From Euperipatoides rowelli (lineage: Eukaryota; Onychophora; Udeonychophora; Euonychophora; Peripatopsidae): 13,509 bases of DNA. Where the stretch lies: the NCBI GenBank assembly GCA_003024985.2, contig PXIH01S0004112.1; one strand, given 5' to 3'. The notes beneath the pieces are model-generated. The model saw only the letters and a list, made by a program, of their open reading frames with translations, was not told the DNA's origin and searched no databases. Position numbers and translations under genes: made by a program. Below, piece after piece: positions 1 through 7,424 of the stretch. Every line of letters begins with the position of its first letter. Within the stretch, counting starts at the first letter, position 1.

Positions 1-1300
1 AAAATAATCAGGGGTGAGGGGATCGTTTAAGAAAAGACATGCTAACCATTTCCTACAATATATGAATACCACTGCAGCTAATCCATTTTAGTGAAGATAG
101 CAGCCTTGACTATCGCCTATCAGAAAAAGAAATTCATAGCCAACTGGAATAATTAAAAAATGTTTAAAATTTTTTCTAAAATTTAAATTCTTTTTAAAAA
201 GAATCAGCTTTTTAAAATATAAATGGTTTCAATTTTTTTTTTAAATGATCAATTTTAGAAATATTAAATGTTTACAATTTTTAAAAGGATGTGAGTTTGA
301 TTTTTTTATTTTGTGGGGAAAAAATTTAGAATGGTCTTTTTTAAAAAAAAAACTTCTCAACATTACAAAATAATGACAAAAATGTTCATAATTGTAATAC
401 AAAATATCCAATTTTTACCATAGAATTAAAAAAAAAATGTTATTTTCCATTTTATTTTTAAGATAAAGCTATTATACACATCATTATCTATTTCTGATAT
501 CAATATTTTGTTTAGATAGTGTTTATATAGTGCTTTCCACTCAGGATTTATACTGGTAAAACTATTATTTGAATGAAATGGTTTAGTATAAGAAGGCATT
601 GCATCTCTGATAGTAAAAACCTTCAATGAGTTGGCTAAAAACATTTGGCAAAGTTATACAAATTTCCACTTTAAGCCACCACGGCACCACCATGGGTAGA
701 TGTATACTAGAATGATTATTTGTCTGGATTGTATCTAAATACATTAAAACTAAAGTTTCAGACCTTGGCTATTACATTAGTTTTTTTATAATACTTTTTA
801 AATCTTAGCATTTTATTTCCTGCAGACAAAATGTTAGAAACAGAAATCTAGCCAATATTATCATTTTGTATTACTGATTGTGTAACATAAAGTGTTTTCA
901 CTTCAAAATGACACATTTAGACAACAATGTAAACAGTTCATAATCAACTAATAAGATGAATTGGAGAAAATGAGAAATTTTAAATTGATAGTGAAGTGAT
1001 AGGAGATGTTTATTTAACAAGGAATTAAATCAAAGTCAATTGCTTCATGTTTACATGTCTCAACCAATGGACAAAGTTAAGCTACTGTACATGTAGCAAC
1101 AAGGAATGGTAACATTATTTAACCCACTTATTGGCAATGACCATTAAAAAACTTTCTCTCTCAAATATAAGTTGTTGATTACACTTTACAAAAAAAACAA
1201 GGGGGACAGTGAAACTAAAGTCGAACATGTTTTTTAAACAACACATCAATAATATTTAAGGATACACTAATTAAATATTTTCTCTTTGATTAAACAAAAT
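1..1300. other. AT-rich low-complexity non-coding DNA
   Basis: No gene is recognised here. The stretch is very rich in A and T, with many homopolymer runs of A or T (especially about 150-440) and no family motif. A minus-strand open frame of 72 codons at 426-644 is the only sizeable open stretch and matches nothing I know. A small GC-richer patch near 675-695 contains a CACCATGG string but leads to a stop after seven codons. Confidence 0.6.
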
Positions 1301-1302
1301 AT

Positions 1303-1652
1303 GATAGAAGAAATTCAACTTGAAGACAACACACACTTTTTTAGGTAGTTTATTAAAAATAAACAGGTAAATAAAATATAATTTCTAGACTTCATGAATC
1401 TTTCACATACTTTTGATTCTCCTCGGGAAATACAGCTAAAGGTTATCTCTTTTGAAATTAAAAACTATTATAGTGAGGAGAGGAATTGTATGCCTGTTTA
1501 AAAAAAAAGAAAGATAAATTTAGTTGTATTTCCCAAGGGATCATCAACAATATGTGAAAGATTAATGAAATCAAAAAGAATAATTTGATTTACCTGTTAA
1601 TTTTTAATATTACCTAAAAGTGCTTGCTTTATTCACGTTGAATTTTGTTATC
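1303..1652. repeat. Imperfect fold-back (inverted) repeat, arms 1303-1440 and 1519-1652
   Basis: The left arm 1303-1440 reads as a diverged reverse complement of the right arm 1519-1652, with a spacer of about 78 bp. Shared blocks in the same order include AACAGGTAAAT, AATCTTTCACATA and GGGAAATACARCTAAA on the left, with their complements on the right. Further out, ACTTTT-TTAGGTA and AAATTCAACKTGAA also pair. The arms differ by scattered substitutions and small indels, so this is an old structure. It could be a MITE or the relic of an inverted duplication. No flanking target-site duplication was recognised. Confidence 0.7.
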
Positions 1653-1893
1653 AAAATGTAAATTAGACAGACTACAAGTTGAAGTTTCTTATAAACAAAA
1701 TATATTAATTATATGAACTTTAGATGTTAATATTAAATCCAGGTTAGAAAATATGCTATAGAAATGGGTATCTAGCTCTTAAAATAGGGCATATCAAAAT
1801 GAAGAGTTTAATACCTTTTATGTAATAAGCTGGTTAAAACCCATCAAAACCCATCAAAAATAGTATTTTTGTTGTACAGACAAAAAAATTTTT

Positions 1894-2275
1894 GATGCCG
1901 ATCTTAACAAGTTAAGAATTTTTTACATTACAGACCTTGTATTGAATATGCTTGTTGCGTATGGCATTCTGCAATAACATTAATACAGTCTAATGACATT
2001 GAAAGTTTACAAAAGAGAATTTGTAAAATAATTTTGGATATATCTTATCAGAACTATCCTGATGCTTTGTTATTTTTGAGATTAGAGTTGTTATCTAAAT
2101 GTAGAGAGGATCTTTGTGTAAAATTTGCCAAGAACTTTTTCAGGGAGTTTAAATCCTTTGCTCCAATAATAAGATTTGAGTTAAATGGTGTTTCTACTAG
2201 AAAATCTGGAAAATTCTATTGTTTTTATCAGAACGAAATGTTATGCTGCATCTGTTGTTTCAGCTAACACTAAAT
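1894..2275 (+). pseudogene. 3' fragment of a CR1/L2-like LINE reverse-transcriptase gene
   Basis: This is a remnant of the C-terminal part of a non-LTR retrotransposon ORF2 protein, the region after the catalytic fingers and palm. The best segment, from 1929, reads YRPCIEYACCVWHSA, matching the family pattern Y-R-P-V-L-E-Y-A-C-P-V-W-H. It is followed by IESLQKRICKIIL, which fits I-E-x-[LI]-Q-K-R-A, and then KCREDLCVKFAK, which fits R-R-E-D-L-C-x-K-F. The upstream piece DADLNKLRIFYI at 1894 is in another frame, so a frameshift lies near 1925. A second shift after about 2215 is suggested because a related-looking tail (RTKCYAASVV) continues in another frame. All catalytic domains are absent. 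The clade call is from memory of motif style and is less certain than the LINE call itself. Confidence 0.75.
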
Positions 2276-2279
2276 TGTT

Positions 2280-3059
2280 GTTACCTTTAGAATAATAGTC
2301 ATTTTTTTAATCTATGTTGAGTTCATTTCTAGTTTTACCTGCATTATATTAATTTACACCTTATATACCCAAATATAATTATAGTTTTGTTAATTTAATC
2401 TTTTATAAATAATGGCCAGATCCCTAATGGCAAAGCTATTATTCAAATTTCATTGTTCATAAAATTTTTAGTTAATATACCTGATACATATGATAGAAAA
2501 TTTTAAATATACTGTCTCTAACCTTCTCTACTCCCACCAATGAGAACTCTAGACATCCCTACAGCAATAAACTTAGTTGTCTTCTATCCCTATATGGCCC
2601 CTTCCCTTTGCTTAGTTTGAAAATTAACAATGCTTCATTTAGATTTCTTATCAAATTAACACGTCCATTCTGCTATTCATCAGATGACCATTTCAGAGTT
2701 CATAAAATCATATTTTGTAATTAAAATAACGTTTTTTGAACAATTTTTTTTAAGAATATGTTTCTTCCATAGAGAGAAATAACCTTAATTTTTATTCTAT
2801 TCTATACATATTACAATTAATTGCATTTATTAAGTTAGAATCTTCTTAATAGGCTAAAGGATTTCAATAATTATTAGTCACTGGGGTTTAGCTCTTCTAA
2901 TAGGAATCATTGTCTTAGCTTCTTCTTGTCAAATTGTATAGCTATATAATTTGGTGCTATTTGTGATAATTATGAAAGATGTAAATGAATATTTCTTGTT
3001 TAATATTGAATAAATAATTATATTAACATTTAGTTTAGTTACAAGTTTTAATTAAAATG
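2280..3059. other. AT-rich interval without recognised gene
   Basis: This interval between the CR1-like fragment and the presumed copia LTR holds no coding motif, tandem array or clear inverted repeat that I can see. The first part may still be LINE 3' untranslated sequence. Confidence 0.5.
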
Positions 3060-3319
3060 TGTTGTATAATATTATTTACTGAGTGTGACAGATATTTAAC
3101 ATATACGTCTTTTGCATCACTATGTATTATGGGTTACCATCTAATGCATGCTTGTATAGTGTTGGTTGTTCTTTGTATCTGTGAAAGCCATTTTTTGGCT
3201 AATTTGATGTACTTGTGTGTGTAAAAATAGACCGGGTTAAATTGGATATTGAATTGATCATTGTGTTATTTATTGTGGAATTTACAGTTATATGCCTACA
3301 AATCTAGAGTGTGTTAACA
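3060..3319 (+). repeat. Possible 5' LTR of the copia element
   Basis: The stretch starts TGTTG and ends TTAACA, giving the inverted TGTT...AACA ends typical of copia LTRs, at a length (about 260 bp) usual for insect copia. It ends ten bases before a primer-binding site, a slightly longer gap than usual. No 3' LTR is in the window for comparison, so the left boundary is a guess from the terminal motif alone. Confidence 0.4.
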
Positions 3320-3329
3320 TTTTCTCTAG

Positions 3330-3341
3330 TTATGGGCCCAG
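3330..3341 (+). promoter_or_regulatory. Primer-binding site, initiator tRNA-Met half-molecule type
   Basis: TTATGGGCCCAG is complementary to the anticodon-stem region (CTGGGCCCATAA) of initiator tRNA-Met. Drosophila copia primes with the 5' half of that tRNA and carries the same string after its 5' LTR. Here the string lies just after the presumed LTR and 93 bases before the gag ATG, where it is expected. The match covers 12 bases and then fails. Confidence 0.65.
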
Positions 3342-3434
3342 GATATAATAGGAAATAGTAAATTTCATATATCAGGAGAAACATGATATGATTATTGAAA
3401 GCTAACGTAAAAGTTTTATTATTGTTTTGGAAAA

Positions 3435-3960
3435 ATGGAAAACAAAGCCATTAGCCATACAATGCAACAGCTTAATGGCAGTAATTTTTTTTTTTTTTTT
3501 GTGGAAGTTCAAAATGGAACTAATGCTACAGAAAGAGAATATTGGGGACTGGTGGCAAATGATTCCCCATAGACACTAACTGAAGAATGGATTATGAGGG
3601 ATCAATCAGCAAAGGCCACCATTTGTTTGTCAATTGACAATAAGTAAGAACCTGCATGACGTCAAAAAAATATGGCCAAAATTACATGAGGTGCTTGAGC
3701 ACTGAAATCTAACAAACAGGATACACCTATTGAAAAATCTTTATGGAATAAGTATCAGAGTTCCAACAACATGCGACCTTATATCAATTCAATAATAGAA
3801 TTAACTGAAACATTGAGAGCTAAGAAAAACACCTAATAGCTAGAACACTGTGTGGATTAAAATTCGATTATCATAAGAGTTTGATAATTTAATAACTGGA
3901 ATAGAATTCTGAGATGTTGAAAAGTTAAGCTTAAACTACATGCACACAAAACTAATCAAT
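3435..3960 (+). pseudogene. gag: copia-type gag, N-terminal part, broken
   Basis: The capsid part of a copia Gag polyprotein begins at ATG 3435 with a reading that includes QQLNGSNF. After a 16-base T run (3485-3500) and a frame change it continues WKFKMELMLQKEN. That order matches the family start, L-x-G-x-N-Y-x-x-W-K-F-x-M-E. Further blocks are LTEEWIMRDQSAKATICLSI, then VKKIWPKLHEVLE in another frame (family: A-K-x-x-W-x-x-L), then LWNKYQSSNNMRPYINSI. Several stops (for example TAG after NDSP) and at least three frame changes are present. The T run sits where the conserved Tyr-x-x should be, so polymerase slippage or homopolymer growth has replaced those codons. The piece ends at a hairpin near 3960 and resumes at about 4566. 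Confidence 0.75.
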
Positions 3961-3982
3961 GTATTTATTGATTAGTTTTGTG
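3945..3982. repeat. Perfect 16-bp inverted repeat with 6-nt loop
   Basis: CACAAAACTAATCAAT at 3945-3960 is followed by GTATTT and then its exact reverse complement at 3967-3982. The left arm is gag sequence, also found in the later forward copy near 4617-4637. The hairpin therefore marks the junction where the gag sequence turns back on itself. Confidence 0.9.
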
Positions 3983-4022
3983 ACAAATTATTTATCCCTA
4001 CATCAGGTGCAATTGATCTGTC

Positions 4023-4250
4023 AGATACATACATTTTTTTTTTAATAAATGCACGCCTAACGGCTAAGGCAACCTCTCTTTTTTATTTATTTACAATATA
4101 TTACAGGTAGTCACACAGGATACAACAATGATGCAGAGTTCTTCTTTCCGGTCCAAGGTCAGCCATTATTATCTTTCCTATTATTCCAATTTTTGCAAAG
4201 TCCTAGAATCATTCTAACTGGATGAATAGAACCCTAGATACATACATTTT
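4023..4250 (-). mobile_element. Short retro-inserted sequence with poly(A) tail and 15-bp target-site duplication
   Basis: The direct repeat AGATACATACATTTT occurs at 4023-4037 and 4236-4250 and encloses about 198 bp. Read on the minus strand, the insert has two overlapping AATAAA signals (complement at 4083-4092) and ends in a run of ten A (4034-4043) directly at the repeat. A terminal poly(A), an upstream polyadenylation signal and a long target-site duplication are the hallmarks of LINE-driven target-primed reverse transcription. The insert has no protein motif. Its style (a block reading TGACCTTGGACCGGAA, later TCCTGTGTGACTACCTG) reminds me of insect copia LTR R regions, so it may be a retro-copied LTR end, a SINE or a processed transcript. 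The mechanism is well supported; the identity is not. Confidence 0.65.
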
Positions 4251-4277
4251 AATTTTCTCAGTTGCAGCTATATTTTA

Positions 4278-4487
4278 GTAAATAGAAACCCTAACCACTG
4301 TATACCTTATTATCTTGATCTCTTCTTTTGATAGGTATACAATCCCCAAGGTCATGGAGGTCAATTTTGATCTATTAGATTCTTTGTGACATTCATTCAA
4401 CATTTTGAACACTGCAAATATTTCTGGGTTTTTTTCATAACTTTCATATTGTGCAAAACATAGAGTTAAGCTTAATTTTACATCATG
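4278..4487 (-). other. Unassigned minus-strand open stretch of 70 codons
   Basis: Between a TGA at 4490-4488 and a TAA at 4277-4275 the minus strand stays open for 70 codons, long for such AT-rich DNA. The first codons (DVKLSL) are the inverted gag copy, read in the gag frame. The rest, including PEIFAVFKMLNECHKE and VYLSKEEIKIIRY, is not gag as seen in the forward copies and matches no family I recognise. It has a protein-like composition with charged residues and few low-complexity runs. There is no good start codon context. It could be another part of a diverged copia Gag, or a captured coding fragment, or chance. Confidence 0.3.
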
Positions 4488-4562
4488 TCAGAATTCTATT
4501 CCAGATAAAAAATTATCAAACTGATGTGGTAATCCACACAGTGTTATAGTTATTAGGTGTTT
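4464..4562 (-). repeat. Inverted copy of a gag segment (partner 3827-3930)
   Basis: The reverse complement of 4464-4562 matches 3827-3930 in order: AAAACACCTAATA, AACACTGTGTGGATTA, GTTTGATAATTT, CTGGAATAGAATTCTGA and TTAAGCTTAA. A third copy, forward again, starts near 4570 (GGAATAGGAATTCTGAGATG). The copies differ by substitutions and small indels, so the rearrangement is not recent, or it joined two diverged elements. Confidence 0.85.
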
Positions 4563-4565
4563 TAT

Positions 4566-4880
4566 TTAATAATAGGAATAGGAATTCTGAGATGAAAAGT
4601 TAAGCCTAAACTATGTTCACAAAAAAACTAATCAATGAATCCATGAGGAAAGAGGCAACCATAGATGACAAAGAATCCACAGTAGCCATGCTCATAACAT
4701 CAGTAAAAACAGTAAAGTATAAGGGTAACTGAGTAATCAGTTTTAGATGTGGACAATTAGGCCACATAAGGAGGGATTATAAGATCTCACAATTATCTGA
4801 TAGGCAGTCACACTGGAGAAGTCCAACATACAGTCTGGAATAACACAAAGGATATGATAGACATGGTCAAAAAGAAGTTT
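4566..4880 (+). pseudogene. gag: copia-type gag, C-terminal part with damaged zinc knuckle
   Basis: Forward gag resumes with the duplicated block and then reads KKLINESMRKEATIDDKEST, a charged linker, followed by the nucleocapsid zinc knuckle at 4739-4780. The knuckle reads SFRCGQLGHIRRDYK against the expected C-x2-C-x4-H-x4-C. The second Cys (4748) and the His (4763) are kept, but the first Cys is Ser and the last Cys is Tyr, so zinc binding would be lost. An in-frame TGA lies three codons before the motif. The spacing is exact, which makes the assignment firm despite the substitutions. Confidence 0.8.
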
Positions 4881-5066
4881 CAACTTCTCTTATTAGTAAC
4901 ACAGGTTCTAATAATACCTGTGCAGCTGTGGTTTAGTTCCAAGATCAGATCCAGCAGAAAGTAAATGAAGTTCAAGCAAGGAAGGGGAACTCTCAACTTT
5001 AATAAGCACCAAAAATAAAAACTTATAGCATTATGAGATAGCATTACCAGGCAACACATGCATGGA

Positions 5067-5310
5067 GCAAGAATCACAGACCAATGGATTTTGGATTCAG
5101 GAGCCTTAGCTCTTATGAGCCTCAATATACATATGTTTAGTAGAACCAATAAACTATTCTTGACAATGAAGAAATATTAATTAATAAAATAAAGGAAATG
5201 GACATCTCTATTTGGACAGAAGTGAAAAATCAATAAAAAAAGTACAGATAAATGATGTGTTATATGTACCAAGAATAAAGTTTCAGTTGCTATACATCAA
5301 ACAACTGTGT
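5067..5310 (+). pseudogene. pol: copia-type aspartic protease and linker, broken
   Basis: ITDQWILDSGA at 5073-5105 is the copia protease signature W-[IL]-[LIV]-D-S-G-A; the catalytic Asp codon is 5094-5096. After the signature the expected S-x-H-M is altered (LALMSLNIHMFS). The frame is lost after about 50 codons. At 5251, one frame over, comes NDVLYVPRIKFQLL, the block that closes the protease-to-integrase linker in copia polyproteins (D-V-L-Y-V-P). The zinc knuckle, protease motif and this block lie in three different frames, so at least two indels separate them. Confidence 0.8.
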
Positions 5311-5995
5311 TCTAGAGGTTTTCTGATTAGTTTTCAAGGTAATATTTGAGTTATAGAAAAGAATGGGGAGGTGTGAATAACTGCATATTTAATCAACAGA
5401 AATTACATTGTTCAAAAAGGTTTAAAGCACCAAACAAAAAAATGAAATGTGTATGTACATGAGTGGTAAAGTCAACTTGACCAAAGAACTACCAGCATTA
5501 AGCTAATATGTCACATGTGCAAATGTGCAAATATGACCATGTGTGCAATATGAAAATAACATTGTGTGATCATAGTGACTTTTGTGATAGCTGTTAACTT
5601 GTAAAATGAAACAACATCTGTGTACCCATGAATGAAAGCTCTTTGGGAGGAAATTGGTATGTGCTCACTATGACTGATGTGTTTTCACGTTATTTTATGG
5701 TAGAGATGCTGAAGTATAAATCACAAGCCTCTGATACATTAAAAAGATATTTAGAAAATGTTGTGTAAAATTTGGGAATTTTCTAAATGTTGTCAGAACA
5801 GATGGCGTGGGGGGGGGAGAGATTTAATAATAATGACTAACAATTTTTATCGCAAAATGGTATAACTCATCAAGTGATAATCTCTCATTGTCCCCAATAA
5901 AATGGTCATGGATAATGTTTAAATGGTACTATAATGGCAATGACACAATGCATGATGAAGGACAAATCACTTCCAAGGGAATTCCTGGGGAGGGG
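5311..5995 (+). pseudogene. pol: copia-type integrase, core domain, broken and truncated
   Basis: A CHMC pair at 5509-5520 followed by MTM fits the Cys half of the HHCC zinc-binding domain; the His half is not clear. The core starts SSLGGNWYVLTMTDVFSRY (5637-5693), with the first catalytic Asp at 5676-5678. The second Asp is at 5801-5803 in VVRTDG, after two stops and a frame change and next to a run of nine G. Then QFLSQNGITHQ and, further on, LNGTIMAMTQCMM follow in one frame. In the normal P-Q-Q-N-G-V-A-E-R block, the second Gln and the catalytic Glu codon (5913-5915) are both TAA. Homology ends near 5990 beside a run of ten G. Confidence 0.85.
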
Positions 5996-6135
5996 GGGGG
6001 GATCTGTAAACTGTGAAGCCTTTGATAGTGGTTGGGGTATCAGGTTAGTGATGAAGCAGGGACTAAATTAGGTTTATAGTTTAGTTGATGACTGAGGAGA
6101 ATCAGTAGCTTTAGATTTAGACTTTGCTTGCTGAT

Positions 6136-6445
6136 TTAGTTTACAAATTCAAGTGGCAATGCCTCACATTCTGTAACATTGCATAGTGGATAATAGGGAT
6201 CATATAAACTCTTTTCCTTGGATGGATAACATTGATCTGAGAAGTTATCTATTATTTCTTCATCTTCTAATTCTTTTCCCCTTTGCTTCATAACATATGC
6301 TTATTTCAGAATATGCATATGACATTTTGACAAAACACAGTCTTCTAAAGTATTTACAGAATGCTCATTAAGTAAGTCANCAGATAGAATGTTTAGATGA
6401 GGCAGGTTATACAGTACTTCTTAGATCCAACCGATTAATGTTATG
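6136..6445 (-). other. Unassigned minus-strand open stretch, possible broken coding fragment
   Basis: From ATG at 6291 the minus strand encodes 51 codons to TAA at 6136, with charged, protein-like composition: KELEDEEIIDNFSDQCYP and later YDPYYPLCNVTECEALPLEF. The same frame is open upstream, with only two stops back to about 6445, and includes LNEHSVNTLEDCVLSKC. An ambiguous base at 6380 falls inside. In sequence this AT-rich, stops would be expected far more often by chance. It is adjacent to the broken end of the copia element but on the other strand. I do not recognise the family. It could be an exon or processed piece of a host gene, an unfamiliar transposon protein, or chance. Confidence 0.3.
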
Positions 6446-7180
6446 AATAAAAGCAAGCTTTATTTTCACACAATTTTTAACAGTCAACATGCATATTATA
6501 AATATATTTCAGCCTGCTTACAACTCAGTTTGATTAATTTTATAAATCATATTTCTAGTTATTTGTTGGCATCTTTGAAGAGCTAATTAATAGTAAGGAG
6601 ATATATAAAAATTGAAAGTTCATGTTGTATGCACACTATCCTTTACAACTACAAATATCAGATACCAAGCTATTGATTTGAAATTTATAAGTTCTGCCTA
6701 AAGAATTTCTGGCTNTACATGTCTGCTTATTATATGTTTGTTAAAGTTAATTAATTAAGATTGACATCATACAAGATGTATCTGAATTAAATACACTTTG
6801 ACTTTAATTTATTATCATTATAAAATAACTTCTCATTAAATAGTTTAATCTAGTTTTCAAATATTTATAAAAGATACTTAGCCTACAGGGTAAATATCAT
6901 GTATTTATTAGATGAGTTTAATTAAGTCTTATGTTGGAGCTTCAGGCCACGGTCGAGCGGACTTCACTTTGACATTTAGAAAGTTGTAATTATGTTTGAG
7001 GGACAATTTTGATTAATATAGCACCCTCCCGATCACCTGACTGCCAGAAAGTAGGCTAGCATACTCTTATAATGATGCAATTGTAATTTTCCTGTTAGAA
7101 ACTTTTAATAACGAGTCATGACTCATGATTAAGATTGTTACTGAAATTTATTCAAGGTTTCTTTGCTATTATTATTTAAA
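6446..7180. other. AT-rich interval without recognised gene
   Basis: No coding motif is seen. A GC-richer patch at about 6941-6966 and a short palindrome GAGTCATGACTC at 7113-7124 stand out. The palindrome overlaps ATGACTCAT, the textbook AP-1/bZIP site, but nothing nearby shows that it is used. An ambiguous base is at 6715. Confidence 0.5.
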
Positions 7181-7186
7181 ATAAAT

Positions 7187-7249
7187 GGGACACTATGGAA
7201 ATAAGGGACATAAAGGTGTCCCACTTGGCCTTGTTGGGACACCGGGACA
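7187..7249. repeat. Cluster of five GGGACA motifs, probable hAT subterminal repeats
   Basis: GGGACA occurs at 7187, 7205, 7236 and 7244 on the plus strand, and as TGTCCC at 7217-7222. Two of them form a perfect 8-bp inverted repeat, GGTGTCCC (7215-7222) with GGGACACC (7236-7243). Short GGGACA-type repeats near the ends are a known feature of some hAT elements, where the transposase binds. A hAT transposase fragment lies just downstream, which supports this reading. Confidence 0.5.
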
Positions 7250-7269
7250 GGGAAGCCAATTAAAGGGAA

Positions 7270-7287
7270 CGTTTTTTATAAAAAACG
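7270..7287. repeat. 18-bp perfect palindrome
   Basis: CGTTTTTTATAAAAAACG is its own reverse complement. It separates the GGGACA cluster from the hAT transposase fragment. Confidence 0.9.
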
Positions 7288-7424
7288 GGATGGATATGAA
7301 CCCTATGTATAATACAATGGAACTGTACAATAGGGTGCTGAACTTCTTGATTAAGAAATTTTACCCAACCATTATGTTTACCCATCATATTTGGTGCAGC
7401 ATCAGTTATCACAAACACAATTTC
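7287..7424 (-). pseudogene. hAT-family transposase fragment
   Basis: On the minus strand, from about 7424 down, the reading is EIVFVITDAAPNMMGKHNGW, followed by VQHPIVQFHCIIHR. This fits the catalytic-domain pattern of hAT transposases and their domesticated ZBED/SCAN relatives: T-D-G-A-P-[AN]-M-x-G-x-x-x-G, then about 20 residues on, x-C-I-I-H-[RQ]. The Asp of TDAAP is the position of a catalytic Asp in hAT enzymes. A stop (TAG) lies directly upstream of EIVF, and the frame runs into the palindrome at 7287, so only about 45 codons survive. The BED finger, the rest of the core and the C-terminal dimerisation domain are absent. A longer plus-strand open frame over the same DNA is its antisense shadow. 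Confidence 0.7.

Larger units (their letters stand above)
3060..5995 (+). mobile_element. Decayed Ty1/copia LTR retrotransposon, 3' truncated and rearranged
   Basis: In order along the plus strand there are a possible 5' LTR, a copia-type half-tRNA primer-binding site, a gag start, a gag zinc knuckle, the protease motif WILDSGA, the GAG-pre-integrase motif DVLYVP, a CxxC pair, and an integrase core with TMTDVFSRY, VVRTDG and NGI-HQ blocks. This order (gag, protease, integrase) is the copia order. Reverse transcriptase, RNase H and the 3' LTR are not present: homology stops near 5990 at a G run. The gag part is interrupted between about 3961 and 4565 by an inverted copy of itself and a further retro-insertion. 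Frames change repeatedly and many stops are present, so nothing here can be translated as a unit. Confidence 0.85.

Noticed and set aside
675-700. CACCATGG string resembling a translation start context
   Set aside because: The frame ends after seven codons and no coding signal follows.
1303-1652. CRISPR array or bacterial operon structures
   Set aside because: The repeats are inverted and diverged rather than spaced direct repeats, and the transposons are eukaryotic types, so no prokaryotic system is expected or seen.
1838-1860. Tandem AACCCATCAA repeat
   Set aside because: Only two copies of a short unit are present; this is ordinary slippage.
4880-5149. 89-codon minus-strand open frame
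   Set aside because: It is antisense to the copia gag-protease region, where the plus strand shows the WILDSGA motif.
5515-5535. Short direct repeat ATGTGCAA
   Set aside because: It falls in the Cys-pair region of the decayed integrase and is only two units long.
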